DNA of 64,000 nt from CAUZIZ01 sp965219005 (GCA_965219005.1 CBDCMS010000004.1:2108001-2172000), one strand, 5' to 3'. Numbered from the stretch's first letter, positions 34,926-44,504 are shown. The notes: generated by a model not told the origin, from the sequence alone. Translations and numbers: made by a program.

Positions 34926-35735
34926 TCACCAGGGTAATTCCCCCACTTTGGGAGTCATCATCATCTCGTCTCTCTCTGGTTTTGTTGGTTTTGGTTGGGA
35001 AAACTTTTCCCAACCAGTTGCCTCCTGGGAAGTTTGAGAGTCCTTCTGGGTCCTCAGCCAGCGCTGTTCTAGTCGCCAGATTTGCCACCGATTGAACGCC
35101 CGATACGCGTCCGAAAGAGGGTTGACGGCAACCTCCTCCAGGATGGGTGCAAAGTAGTGAAGGCTGCCGATGGGCTGTCCTTGAGCAGCATTGAGCCAAG
35201 AGACGTACTTGCGTCCGCATCCTAAGAGGATGGCCTGCTCGATATCCTCCAGCGGTACCTCCTGCTGGAACCACTGGGCGGCCAGTTGGCGATCTGCGGC
35301 CGAGTACCGACAACGGACACAGGGCCGGCTCAGCAACATCTGCTCGAGGGCCTCGACGTAGAGTCTTTGAGCCGATTGAGTCGAATCAAGAGCGTCCGTC
35401 CCGGGAGACCGCTCATAGGGCCAGTAGTCGTCTTGGATCTGAAGGGTCCCGGTGGCATGCTGGTTGGAGCTCAGAGCGATCTGGCAGAGCTGTTTTTCTT
35501 CGAGTTCTCTCAGGTACTTGCCGATCGAGCGACGGGACTTGTTCAGAGCCATCGCCAGCTCACCCTGACGAAAGACAAAGCGTCCGGTGCTTCGTTCGGC
35601 TCCCAGCGAGAGGTAAGCAAACAGCTTAAAGGCGCCATCGGAGAGTTTCTGCGCGGCGGATTGCCAGCTCCGGTCAGCGGCAAACCACCCGTCGCCGCTT
35701 TTGATCTTCAGCCGAGTGCTGGGGAAGGTGCTCAT
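34926..35735 (-). CDS. IS21 passenger gene: HTH protein of unknown function
   Basis: 269 residues from ATG 35735, which overlaps the istB stop; the longer frame to 35882 runs inside istB. Residues 30-90 look like a winged helix (LSDGAFKLFAYLSLGAERST, ALNKSRRSIGKYLRELEEKQ). The rest has a CVRCRYS pair and a helical segment (VPLEDIEQAILLGCGRK, then YFAPILEEV) reminiscent of replication-initiator or DnaD-like proteins. IS21 elements normally carry only istA and istB, so this is a passenger or accessory transposition gene. Its role is not known. Confidence 0.75.
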   Translation of the reverse strand: MSTFPSTRLKIKSGDGWFAADRSWQSAAQKLSDGAFKLFAYLSLGAERSTGRFVFRQGELAMALNKSRRSIGKYLRELEEKQLCQIALSSNQHATGTLQIQDDYWPYERSPGTDALDSTQSAQRLYVEALEQMLLSRPCVRCRYSAADRQLAAQWFQQEVPLEDIEQAILLGCGRKYVSWLNAAQGQPIGSLHYFAPILEEVAVNPLSDAYRAFNRWQIWRLEQRWLRTQKDSQTSQEATGWEKFSQPKPTKPERDEMMMTPKVGELPW

Positions 35736-36499
35736 CAGGACACCTCCTTGTTCTTGGAGGTTTTTCCTGGGCGCTTGCGCCTTCGATAGGATTCTCCCTC
35801 CCACTCCAGCTGATGGGTGTTGTGGCAGAGCCGATCCAGCAGCGAGTTGGCCTGGATGGGATCGGGAAACAAGGCCATCCATTCCTGGACACTGCGATTG
35901 CTGGTCAGCATCAGTGACCCTTTTTGATAGCGTTCGTAGACGATGTCGTACAGATCATCGGCCTGCTGATCGGTCAGGGGCTTGAGTCCAAAGTCGTCAA
36001 TGATCAAAAAATCGTAGCTGCAGTAGTGTTTCAGCAACCGGTCGCGGGACAGATCGGCGTGAGCGGCCTGAAGCGTCCGGAACAAACGAGGCGCCTGGAT
36101 ATAGCGGACCTCAAAGCCGCGGCGGACCGCCTCGTGTCCCAAGGCCAGGGCGATGTGGGACTTCCCGACACCTACCGGCCCGCACAGACAGATGTTGTCT
36201 TTGTTCTCGATGAAGTGACAGGTCCCCAGATCATAGATGCGGCGGCGCTCAATGGCCGGATTGAACTTGAAGTCGAACTCTTCGAGCGTCTTGAGGTCGC
36301 TAAAGCAGGCTTTCTTGAGCCGGCGGGCGAACTTGCTCTGGGAGCGTCGTTGGAGTTCATCCTGAATCAGCAGACTCAGAAAGTCGAGGTAGGACAGCTG
36401 TTGTTTCTCTGCCTCTTTCAGCCGCAGCTCCAGGCTGTCCACCAAACCTCCCAGGCGCAGCTGCTTGAGTTGCTCGACGAGGTGTTGATAGTGACTCAT
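35735..36499 (-). CDS. istB: IS21-family helper ATPase IstB
   Basis: 254 residues of the AAA+ IstB/DnaC-like type: N-terminal helical domain, Walker A CGPVGVGKSH, Walker B FLIIDDFGLKPL and sensor LTSNRSVQEW. IstB assembles on target DNA and stimulates the IstA transposase. ATGA overlap with istA. Confidence 0.95.
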   Translation of the reverse strand: MSHYQHLVEQLKQLRLGGLVDSLELRLKEAEKQQLSYLDFLSLLIQDELQRRSQSKFARRLKKACFSDLKTLEEFDFKFNPAIERRRIYDLGTCHFIENKDNICLCGPVGVGKSHIALALGHEAVRRGFEVRYIQAPRLFRTLQAAHADLSRDRLLKHYCSYDFLIIDDFGLKPLTDQQADDLYDIVYERYQKGSLMLTSNRSVQEWMALFPDPIQANSLLDRLCHNTHQLEWEGESYRRRKRPGKTSKNKEVS

Positions 36500-38061
36500 T
36501 GGACCTCCTGCGTCTGCGAGTTGACGAAGTAATCATGGGGTCGGGCGAAACGACAGGCAGCGGGGGCCGGGCTCGTGGGTCGGGTCGGTGTCGTGGGTTC
36601 TCGCCACAGCCCTTTTTCCAGAATCTCCTTGAGACTGGCCAAGCGCAGATTGTCAAAGCTCAGAGCTCGGTGACAGGCCTGGTCCAAGGCGGTGGCTCCG
36701 TAGCGTTGGCCTAAGCGCAGCACCGCCTGGGCCTTGCGCACGTTTCTCATGGCATGATCGGCCAGGATGCGTCCCATATAGCGGCCGACCTCCGGCCCCA
36801 GCTGCTCCGCTTGGGCGCGACAATAGGCAGGGGTCTGCTCTAGATAGACCCGCTTGTCCGGAGGGTAGTCCGCCTCATCGGTCTGCCAAGTTCCGGGCTC
36901 GAAGACCCGGACATGGCTCTTGATCAGCTGATGCTCCCGATAGACCCGCAGCAGCTTCAGGTCGGCGCGCACCCAGAGCTTCTCTCCCCGGTACGGATAC
37001 GGGATCGAGTAGTAGCACTTGTCCAGGATCAGATGGCAGTCCGAATGCACGGTACACTGTTTCCATTCGGGAGCCTCATAGGGTTGCGCGGGCAGGGGGA
37101 GCAGCTGCGGGGCTTCCTCGGCCAGAAAGACCTCATAAGGTTTGCGATGGGTGGTGCCGTGCTCTCGCAGGCCCACCTCTTGGAGGCACCAGTGCAGCGC
37201 TCTTCGGTTGGCCTCGTCGATGTCTCGGAACTCGCGTCCCGCTAAGATCTGTTGACGGACGACGGGCACACATCGTTCGACCTTTCCTTTGTGACGAGCC
37301 ATGGCCACCTTGGCCGGGTCGGCCACGAAACCGTAGTGCCGCTCGAGCTCGGCGTAGGCCGGGTTGAGCGTCGGATCGTACAGATCCGGCCGCAGGACTC
37401 CGTTTTTCAGATTGTCGAGCACGATCAGGGTGGGGCAACCCCCAAAGAACTTCAGGGCGCGGATATGACAGTCCAGCCAGGTGCGGTTGTCCTGCCGAAA
37501 CACAAAGCGCACGAAGCGATGGCGACTGTGGCTGAGGATCAGGATAAAGGCCCAGGCTCGGCGTAAGTTGCCGCTTTGTGGATCCCGCATCAGTCCGGCA
37601 TACCCAAAATCGACTTGAGCTTGCTCCCCGGCTGGAGGGTGCAGGCGCACGGTCACCGGCCTCTCGAGTGGCTGGATGTGAGTGCGTACATAGCGATAGA
37701 CGCTCATGTAGCTGACCCCCACGTGGTGATTCTCCTCGAGCAGCCGCTGCACTTGTCGAAGAGTCATGTCCGGCTGATTGAGCCAATCGACAATCTGCGG
37801 GTGGTAGGGCCGGATCCGTTCCCTCGCGGGCTGCTCAAAGACGGCCGACTTCACCACCGAGGCGACCATCTGCGCCAGTTGTGCCTCCCCGGGTAAAGGC
37901 CGTTCCCGACTCAGTCCCTCCTCCGCCAGCCGGCGCAGGTACTTGTGGATCGTCTTGCGGGACATCTTCAGAGAGTCTCGAATCCGCCGAACGCTCCGTC
38001 CTCGGTGCCACTGGTAGACCATCTCTAGATACTCATTCATGCTCAGCTTCCTTCTGGCCAT
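36496..38061 (-). CDS. istA: IS21-family transposase IstA
   Basis: 521 residues: N-terminal helix-turn-helix (SVRRIRDSLKMSRKTIHKYL), an integrase core with AQVDFGYAG, TLIVLDNLKNGVL and HKGKVER supplying the DDE residues, and a C-terminal DNA-binding part. AAGGAGG lies before the start. It appears complete and likely active. Confidence 0.95.
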   Translation of the reverse strand: MARRKLSMNEYLEMVYQWHRGRSVRRIRDSLKMSRKTIHKYLRRLAEEGLSRERPLPGEAQLAQMVASVVKSAVFEQPARERIRPYHPQIVDWLNQPDMTLRQVQRLLEENHHVGVSYMSVYRYVRTHIQPLERPVTVRLHPPAGEQAQVDFGYAGLMRDPQSGNLRRAWAFILILSHSRHRFVRFVFRQDNRTWLDCHIRALKFFGGCPTLIVLDNLKNGVLRPDLYDPTLNPAYAELERHYGFVADPAKVAMARHKGKVERCVPVVRQQILAGREFRDIDEANRRALHWCLQEVGLREHGTTHRKPYEVFLAEEAPQLLPLPAQPYEAPEWKQCTVHSDCHLILDKCYYSIPYPYRGEKLWVRADLKLLRVYREHQLIKSHVRVFEPGTWQTDEADYPPDKRVYLEQTPAYCRAQAEQLGPEVGRYMGRILADHAMRNVRKAQAVLRLGQRYGATALDQACHRALSFDNLRLASLKEILEKGLWREPTTPTRPTSPAPAACRFARPHDYFVNSQTQEVQ

Positions 38062-38239
38062 CCATCCTCCTTCTGTTCGAAGCAGGATGGCCTTCGCCTC
38101 TGTCAGGTCCGAGATGATCAGGTGGGGGATATACCTTGGTGACGCCCCGGGGGAATTACCCTGGTGACGGGGTGGGGGATATACCTTGGTGAATCAGCCA
38201 CCTAGGTGGGGGATATACCATGGTGACCGACAATGATCG

Positions 38240-38334
38240 CGATGCAGAAAGCGGATTTGTCATTTCAGATGATGATGCAGATCCGGAACAAGCTCGTCGA
38301 GGCCTATCACGAAATCATGCGCATGCAGGTGTAG
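38240..38334 (+). pseudogene. fliE: fliE, 3' part after the IS21 insertion
   Basis: The remaining codons of fliE (AMQKADLSFQMMMQIRNKL, then VEAYHEIMRMQV and TAG). This is the conserved C-terminal half of FliE, separated from its start by 3.3 kb of insertion sequence; it has no start codon of its own in a suitable position. Confidence 0.93.
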
Positions 38335-38359
38335 CTCTTGGGTCTGGGAGGCGAGTTAA

Positions 38360-40024
38360 ATGCCAGGCGGTCTTCTTTCTCAATTACGAGCTCTAAAAGC
38401 AAAGCTCTCCGTTAATCAACTTCTCTCGATTGCGGCACTGGGCACCGTCATCGTGTGTAGTGTCCTCGGCTTCGTCTATCTACTACACAAGGAGCCCTAT
38501 CAGACTCTGTTTACCGAGATGGATGCCGAAGACGCTAACTCGGTTGTCCAGAAGCTAAAGGAACTGGATATTCCCCATGAACTCTCGAATGGGTCCAGGA
38601 CGATCCTGGTGCCTGCCGGACGCATCGACCAGGTGGTTATGGAGCTGGCGTCCGCAGGTCTGCCCAACAGGGGTCGCATTGGTTTCGAGATTTTCGACGA
38701 GACCCAGTGGGGAGTCACCGAGTTCGCCGAAAAAGTGAAGTATCGACGAGCATTGGAGGGGGAGCTGGAGCGCACCATCGTGAGCTTGGCCGAGATCTCC
38801 TCTGCCCGTGTTCACCTGGTGATGGAGAAGGAGTCTCTGTTCGTGAGAGATACCCAGCCGGCCAAAGCCTCAGTGGCGGTACGACTCGATCGAGGGGTGA
38901 AGTTGGGGGCGAATCGAGTTACGGCAATTTCCAACCTGGTTGCCTTTGCGGTAGAAGGACTGTCTCCGGAGCAGGTGACCGTGGTTGACGCCCACGGCAA
39001 TCTTCTCTCCCAGCCCAATCGTGGCGATGAGGTTAACGAAGCCGATCAACTCCAACACCGGCACAAACTCGAGAGCGATCTGGAGACCAAAGTCATTTCG
39101 CTGTTGCAGCCGCTGGTGGGGAGAGGCGGAGTCCGTGCTACGGCGTCGGTGCGGCTCGACCTCAAAGAGATGCAGCAAACCGAAACGATCTATGATCCCA
39201 ACGGCTCAGTCATCCTGAGCCAGACCAACAGTCAGGAGTTTGCCCCCCAGGAGGGTCCCAAGAGTGGGATTCCCTTCAAGGCCAACACCCCCCCGGGAGA
39301 AGCCCCCCCCGGCACGACTACAGAGCCTCAGCCCCAGGGGCGCAGCAGGCGAAGCAATACCGTCAACTACAATGTGAGTAAGACAACTCGGGAGCTCAAT
39401 TCCCCGCGGGGAAGTATCCAGCATATCTCCATGGCGGTGGTTGTCGACGACAAGATGGGGGCGCCAGCGGCAGAGGGTCAGGCGGCCACACCGGGCGAGC
39501 CCAGAAGCGCAGAAGAGATGGAGCGCCTGACCAACCTGGTTCGTGCAACCATCGGCTTTAACGCCGAACGTGGAGATGTGGTCACCGTCGAGAATGTTCC
39601 CTTCGCCGGTTTGCAGGTCGTAGTCGAACCCATTGGTGAGGAAGCCTGGTGGGAGCAGTACTATCCCCTTATTCAGCCCGCCGCCAGATACATAGCGATT
39701 CTGGTGTTCTTTATCCTTTTCTATCTCCTCATCTTCAGGCCTGTGAAGAAAAGGGTCTTCTCCTATGTCGAGCTTTCCGAGCCAGAGTTTTCCCAATTGG
39801 CTGCCGCGGGTGGCGATCTCGAGCTGGCGCGCCAAATCCAAGGACAGTTGGGCACCACCGACTCGGCGTCAGGAGGTCGGGCAGGAGCCCGAGATCCTCA
39901 AGCAACGGAGCAGGCAGCGACCACCAAGACCGAGCTCTTGTCCATGGCAAAGGACAATCCCGAGCGTGTTAGCAATCTAGTCCAGAGTTGGCTATCAGAA
40001 GAGCCGGCATCCAGCAATGAGTGA
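38360..40024 (+). CDS. fliF: Flagellar MS-ring protein FliF
   Basis: 554 residues. An N-terminal membrane helix (LLSIAALGTVIVCSVLGFVY), two ring-building domains (PYQTLFTEMDAEDANSVVQKL and GSRTILVPAGRIDQV), a Pro/Gly-rich periplasmic loop, a second membrane helix (ARYIAILVFFILFYLLIF) and a cytoplasmic tail that binds FliG. GGGAGGCGAG lies upstream. It overlaps fliG by eight bases. Confidence 0.95.
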   Translation: MPGGLLSQLRALKAKLSVNQLLSIAALGTVIVCSVLGFVYLLHKEPYQTLFTEMDAEDANSVVQKLKELDIPHELSNGSRTILVPAGRIDQVVMELASAGLPNRGRIGFEIFDETQWGVTEFAEKVKYRRALEGELERTIVSLAEISSARVHLVMEKESLFVRDTQPAKASVAVRLDRGVKLGANRVTAISNLVAFAVEGLSPEQVTVVDAHGNLLSQPNRGDEVNEADQLQHRHKLESDLETKVISLLQPLVGRGGVRATASVRLDLKEMQQTETIYDPNGSVILSQTNSQEFAPQEGPKSGIPFKANTPPGEAPPGTTTEPQPQGRSRRSNTVNYNVSKTTRELNSPRGSIQHISMAVVVDDKMGAPAAEGQAATPGEPRSAEEMERLTNLVRATIGFNAERGDVVTVENVPFAGLQVVVEPIGEEAWWEQYYPLIQPAARYIAILVFFILFYLLIFRPVKKRVFSYVELSEPEFSQLAAAGGDLELARQIQGQLGTTDSASGGRAGARDPQATEQAATTKTELLSMAKDNPERVSNLVQSWLSEEPASSNE

Positions 40025-41078
40025 ACCCACCACGCCTAGCGAAGGCGATCCAACCGCAATCCTCAAAGATCTCTCCGGACCTGCAAAGGCGGGTGTGCTG
40101 TTGCTCCTCCTGGGGGAGGATCTCAGCGGAAATGTAGTCAAGAATCTGAATGATGCCGACGTGAAGAAAGTCAGTCAGGCGATCGCCGACCTGAAGGTTG
40201 TCGACGAGACGCTGACTGAGGCGGTAGTGGAGGAGTCCCACTATCAGCTGCAGGGCGATCCCAAGACGTTGTTGGGCGGCATGGACTACATGAAAAAGGT
40301 CATCGAGTCCGCCTACAGCCCGGATGTAGCTCGAAGCATGGTTCGAGAGATCTCCCTGGAAGCTCGGCTGGCCAACAAGGACACTCGCATGCTGCGAGAG
40401 GCAGACCCTCAGACGCTGGCAACGCTGGTCCAAGACGAACACCCTCAGACGGTTGCGGTTGTCCTAGCTATGTTGGGCCAGCTAGACCCAGCCAAGGCAA
40501 CCGAGGTCATCCGTCAGCTTCCGGACGCCGGCCGGCCTGACATCTGTCTGAGGCTGGCACAGCTGGACCAGGTTTCCCAGACGGTCAAGGACACGATTAC
40601 CAAGGTTATCGTGTCCAAGCTCCGGACAGGAGGTCAGTACGACCAGGAGATGGATAGTCCACTCCGCTCCGTAGCCGAGATTTTCAATCGTATGGAGCGA
40701 AGAATGAGTCGCACTCTTCTTGAAGATATCGAGAAGGAAGACGGGAATCTGGCCCTGGCAATTCGAAATCTGATGTTCACCTTCGACGACATTTTGCTCC
40801 TCAATGATGCGGTGATGCAGAAAGTCATCCAGGGCGTGGATAAGAAAGCCCTCCCCAGAGCTCTCAAAGGGGCGCCAGAGGAGCTTACGGAGCAATTCTT
40901 TCGCAATATGTCGACGCGCGCCTCCAACATGCTAAGAGAGGATATTGGAGCACTCGGTCCGATCCAGATGAAGGAAGTGGAAGGAGCTCGGCAGGAGGTA
41001 CTGGGAGAAATTCGTCAGATGGAGGTCGACGGCCTTATCGAACTGGGTGGTTCGGGGGGAGATGAGTATGTGGTGTAG
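40017..41078 (+). CDS. fliG: Flagellar motor switch protein FliG
   Basis: 353 residues with the three FliG domains: the N-terminal FliF-binding part (GPAKAGVLLLLLGEDLSGNV), the middle domain with the EHPQT motif, and the C-terminal torque domain (MFTFDDILLLNDAVMQKVI). Ends with TAG after DEYVV, a normal FliG end. Confidence 0.95.
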   Translation: MSEPTTPSEGDPTAILKDLSGPAKAGVLLLLLGEDLSGNVVKNLNDADVKKVSQAIADLKVVDETLTEAVVEESHYQLQGDPKTLLGGMDYMKKVIESAYSPDVARSMVREISLEARLANKDTRMLREADPQTLATLVQDEHPQTVAVVLAMLGQLDPAKATEVIRQLPDAGRPDICLRLAQLDQVSQTVKDTITKVIVSKLRTGGQYDQEMDSPLRSVAEIFNRMERRMSRTLLEDIEKEDGNLALAIRNLMFTFDDILLLNDAVMQKVIQGVDKKALPRALKGAPEELTEQFFRNMSTRASNMLREDIGALGPIQMKEVEGARQEVLGEIRQMEVDGLIELGGSGGDEYVV

Positions 41079-41118
41079 CCTGCGTTCTGATGCTGCCAGA
41101 GCAGGGAGGAATTGAGCC

Positions 41119-41751
41119 GTGCCGGGTAGGAGAGTAGTGGATGCAGACCAGGCTGAGATTTTCCATTTTTCCAACCTGAATGCTCTCGGAGACTCCTTAC
41201 CCGATGGAGGGCACTCTGGCGGGCCCGGCTCAGGGAAGAAAGAGCGAGATCTGAATGAGATCGAGCGGGAAGCTTATGAGAAGGGCTTCGCCGCTGGAGA
41301 GCGATCTGGCATGGAAATGGCGGAACGGAGAATAGAAGTCGCGTTGAAGCGCTTCTCGAAATCCTTGCAAGAAGTAGCTCGTGTGAGGAACGAGATTGTC
41401 ACACATACCGAGAAGGACCTGGTCGAATTGGCGCTCCAGATCGCGCGTAAGCTGGTCCACCGCGAGGTACAGATCGATGAGGAGATCATTGTGACCCTGG
41501 TTCGAGTCGCCCTCGAAAAGCTCAGCATAAACAGCGAGATAACGGTCTGGGTCAATTCACAGGACCAGGAGGTCCTGCAGAATCATCTCGGTGAACTTGC
41601 CTCCGAAGGGGATGATTGGAAAGTAGTCTTCAAGGTTAACTCTGAGTTCAAGCGGGGGGACTGCGTGGTGGAATCTCAATATGGAAGCGCGGATGCTCGA
41701 ATCTCGGCTCAGTTCCAGGAAATTGAGAAAGACCTCCTCGCAAATTTCTAG
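41119..41751 (+). CDS. fliH: Flagellar export regulator FliH
   Basis: 210 residues starting with GTG. A variable N terminus, a long helix (REAYEKGFAAGERSGMEMAE) and the C-terminal FliH domain (ELALQIARKLVHREVQIDEE, GDCVVESQYGSADARI). FliH holds the ATPase FliI at the export gate; fliI follows. Ends TAG TGA, two stops in tandem. Confidence 0.9.
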   Translation: MPGRRVVDADQAEIFHFSNLNALGDSLPDGGHSGGPGSGKKERDLNEIEREAYEKGFAAGERSGMEMAERRIEVALKRFSKSLQEVARVRNEIVTHTEKDLVELALQIARKLVHREVQIDEEIIVTLVRVALEKLSINSEITVWVNSQDQEVLQNHLGELASEGDDWKVVFKVNSEFKRGDCVVESQYGSADARISAQFQEIEKDLLANF

Positions 41752-41845
41752 TGATTCGATTCCCAAGTAGCATGGCAATTGAAGGTCGGGTTTGTGATGT
41801 CGGACAAACGTGGGCCCTGCCTTTTCACATTTCAGGGTGTTTCTC

Positions 41846-43192
41846 ATGATCGAGTCTAGCCAGGAGGAGACCCCGGTAGAAACGGTGGACCTCAAGGTGT
41901 ACCGGGACCGGCTCGAAGGAAGCGAGCCCTTGAAGGTCTGGGGGCGTGTCCGCCAGGCAGTGGGTCTGGTCATTGAATCAGATGGCCCGCCTGCCAGCGT
42001 AGGTGAGACCTGCGAGATCTACTCTGAGGGTTGTGGCGACCCGGTGTTGGCCGAAGTAATCGGTTTCCGTGGCAAGTCCATCCTCTCGATGCCGATAAGT
42101 GAAGTAGGTGGCGTAAAACTGGGTGATCGCGTGGTTTCGAAAAAACTTCGGGCCACGATTGGTGTAGGAGAGGGCCTGCTAGGCCGCGTCGTGGACTCCA
42201 ACGGCAATCCGCTAGATAGCAAAGGACCGGTGGTTAGCTGCGATCGTTATCCCCTGCAGCGAGCGGGCTATAACCCAATGGGGCGCAAGAAGATCGAAAC
42301 ACCCCTGGGTAGTGGTGTACGCGCCATCGATGGTCTGACCACGGTGGGCAGAGGCCAGCGTATTGGCATCTTCGGCGGCAGCGGCGTCGGAAAAAGTACC
42401 CTGCTCGGCATGATGGCTCGCTATACCGAAGCCTCGATAACGGTGATTGCGATGGTCGGAGAGAGAGGTCGAGAGGTCAGCGAGTTTGTGGATAGCAAGC
42501 TGGGGGAAGAAGGTAGGAAGAGCAGCGTCGTCGTGGTTTCCACGTCGGACAGCCCTCCGCTGATGAGGGTGCGAGCCGCCCTCGGAGCAACAGCGATTGC
42601 CGAGTATTTTCGGGACCAAGGCCACCATGTTTTACTCGTTATGGATTCTGTTACCCGGGTAGCCATGGCCCAACGCGAAGTATCTTTGGCAGCGGGAGAG
42701 CCTCCTTCTGCCAAGGGTTACACACCCTCGGTGTTTTCGCTTCTGCCGCGCTTGTTTGAACGAGCCGGAAACTTCGAGAAGGGGAGCATCACGGGTTTCT
42801 ACACGGTTCTGGTAGAGGCGGACGACATGAACGAGCCCATCGCCGATGCGGTACGGGGGCTGCTCGATGGCCACATCGTCCTCTCCCGGCAGTTGGCATG
42901 GAAAGACCATTTTCCGGCCATTGATGTGCTTTCCAGTATCAGCCGACTCATGCCTGACCTGGTCACAGCCGATCAATCGGTCGCGGCGCGCAAGATTCGA
43001 GAGCTCCTTGCGGTCTACCAGAAAGCCGAAGACATGATCAACATAGGTGCCTATTCGAAAGGGACAAATCCAAAGATCGATCTGGCACTGAGCAAAATTG
43101 ACCGAATCAATCTCTACCTTCAGCAGGACGCTGAAGAAATGGTGGATTGGGAGACGGCCCTGCGTGAGCAGGTCAGCCTCCTCAAGGCCTGA
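41846..43192 (+). CDS. fliI: Flagellum-specific export ATPase FliI
   Basis: 448 residues. Walker A GGSGVGKST, Walker B HHVLLVMDSVTR, and the export-ATPase block FSLLPRLFERAGN; the C terminus carries IGAYSKGTNPKID. ATG 41846 is preferred; the frame can be extended to a GTG at 41810. It energises type III flagellar export. Confidence 0.95.
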   Translation: MIESSQEETPVETVDLKVYRDRLEGSEPLKVWGRVRQAVGLVIESDGPPASVGETCEIYSEGCGDPVLAEVIGFRGKSILSMPISEVGGVKLGDRVVSKKLRATIGVGEGLLGRVVDSNGNPLDSKGPVVSCDRYPLQRAGYNPMGRKKIETPLGSGVRAIDGLTTVGRGQRIGIFGGSGVGKSTLLGMMARYTEASITVIAMVGERGREVSEFVDSKLGEEGRKSSVVVVSTSDSPPLMRVRAALGATAIAEYFRDQGHHVLLVMDSVTRVAMAQREVSLAAGEPPSAKGYTPSVFSLLPRLFERAGNFEKGSITGFYTVLVEADDMNEPIADAVRGLLDGHIVLSRQLAWKDHFPAIDVLSSISRLMPDLVTADQSVAARKIRELLAVYQKAEDMINIGAYSKGTNPKIDLALSKIDRINLYLQQDAEEMVDWETALREQVSLLKA

Positions 43193-43203
43193 GTTTCCAG
43201 AAA

Positions 43204-43557
43204 ATGAAGAGGTTCTCGTTTAGACTTCAATCGGTACTCGACTTCTACAGCCTTCGAGAAGAGCTGGAGCTGCTCAAATTGAATGACCTGCTTCGTCAGG
43301 GCACGGAAGTCGAATCGGCGATCAAAAAGCACGTTGAGGCGATGCAGAGTGCAGGTCAGAAGCTGAGGAGCAGAAAAGAGCTTTCTCCGCAGGAACTGAC
43401 TACCTCTGATCGCTATCAGTCACATCTCCGTGAACAGGTCAAACAGCTGGGAACCCAAGCGGTGAAGCTCGAGACCCTGACTACCGATCAGAGAGACCAT
43501 CTCGTTTCTGCCAGCCGTCAGCGCAAAGTCTTTGAGGCTCTCAAAGACCGAGAGTAG
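43204..43557 (+). CDS. fliJ: FliJ export chaperone, truncated by an in-frame TAG
   Basis: 117 residues up to the TAG: MKRFSFRLQSVLDFYSLREE and two long helices typical of FliJ. The frame continues past the TAG for another 47 codons (REHKQVVERVEQQEMDEL and HLQHRAGRL) to a TGA at 43699-43701, and the continuation has the charged-helix C terminus expected of FliJ. The full frame of 165 residues is close to the family length. The short form would lack the end of the coiled coil that contacts FliI and FlhA. Confidence 0.85.
   Translation: MKRFSFRLQSVLDFYSLREELELLKLNDLLRQGTEVESAIKKHVEAMQSAGQKLRSRKELSPQELTTSDRYQSHLREQVKQLGTQAVKLETLTTDQRDHLVSASRQRKVFEALKDRE
43555..43557 (+). other. In-frame TAG inside fliJ
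   Basis: Codon 118 of fliJ. GAG TAG AGA GAG sits in a run of charged helix codons where CAG, AAG or GAG would be expected. Same situation as 14563 and 55498. Confidence 0.85.
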
Positions 43558-43701
43558 AGAGAGCACAAGCAGGTCGTCGAGCGCGTCGAGCAGCAGGAGA
43601 TGGATGAGCTTCATCTACAGCATCGGGCCGGGCGGCTGGCTGCACCTGGAAGTCTTCAAGCTCAATGGACCGCAAGGGCCCACATGCCTGAGGATGATTG
43701 A

Positions 43702-44488
43702 ACCGCTGACGTGGATCCAGCCAACAGCAAGATCTTGCCGATTCACAACCCCTCGTTCGCGCTTCAGGCTTCCTCAGTTTTCGCAGTAATCGGCGCCTTG
43801 GACGTGGGAAATTTCAATTGAAGTTTCAGCTTAGCCCCGCCACCGGCTGCGCCGGATCGTACAGGAAAGCAACTTGGGTTCCCTCTCCTATGATCCTCGT
43901 TGGCGACCCTGGCAGAGCCGTGACTGCAAAGGAGCGGTACCCGATCACAGATCGGGGCATGCGGTGAGTTCCTAAGAAACGGGTCCAACCAAACGCCGCT
44001 CGGTTCGTTCGTACCAGCATCGGAATGCCGGTACCGCTCCTTCGCAATCACGGCTCTGACTCTGGCGATTCTCGTATCATCTTCTACCCCATGAAGTTTC
44101 TGGAAAGGTCAGACGCCCCTATCAATCGGCTAGAGTGGAGCCCGGCTGGTTCATTCAGCTGAAAACTTCAGTCCCTCTTTCCCTCAGAACCAGGTTTGAT
44201 GCTCCTGGCTTTTGGCCCCGTGGACCGCTGTATTTTGCTCTCATACAGAAAGAGGGCCTTCGCCAGCAACCTGCGACTTGTGATCTGTGACCCGTGACCG
44301 ATTGTTCGACTCCCAGGTCAGCGCATCGGACAGGCTGCCGCTCGACCGAGCTTGGACTCCTTTTGCCTTCCAGGTCGGCAACATTTGCCCACGTTCTCTC
44401 GACAACGGGGTTTTCAGCTCTTCCGATATACAGCCGTAAATATCTCTAAAAGAATGACTTAAGGGAAATGCATGACTCTTTCGTTCTT
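43702..44488. other. Gap of about 790 bases without a recognised gene
   Basis: Between fliJ and fliK, where many genomes have motE (an FliJ-FliK linker gene), I find no motE-like frame. A 95-codon minus frame (43764-44051) and overlapping shorter frames have no family resemblance or ribosome site. TGTGATCTGTGACCCGTGAC (44279-44298) is a small internal near-repeat. Confidence 0.45.
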
Positions 44489-44504
44489 TGGCACAGGGCT
44501 TGCT
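44489..44504 (+). promoter_or_regulatory. Consensus sigma-54 promoter of fliK
   Basis: TGGCAC-AGGGC-TTGCT matches the -24/-12 consensus with 10-base spacing between GG and GC. It lies inside the longest possible fliK frame (from 44472). Transcription would start near 44515, so translation must begin downstream, at ATG 44535. Confidence 0.78.

Larger units (their letters stand above)
34895..38232. mobile_element. IS21-family insertion sequence with a third gene
   Basis: 3,338 bp. The ends are imperfect inverted repeats (TGTCAATCACCAAGGTATAT versus TGTCGGTCACCATGGTATAT), flanked by the 7-bp target duplication ATGATCG (34888-34894 and 38233-38239). As in IS21, the end motif recurs inside: at 34901 and 34926 on the left, and three further times on the right (from 38121, 38149 and 38171). 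It carries istA, istB and a third gene, all minus strand with ATGA overlaps. Intact ends, genes and duplication suggest a recent insertion. Confidence 0.95.

Noticed and set aside
43764..44051. 95-codon minus-strand frame in the fliJ-fliK gap, possible motE remnant
   Set aside because: Wrong strand for motE and no helical or membrane pattern of that family.
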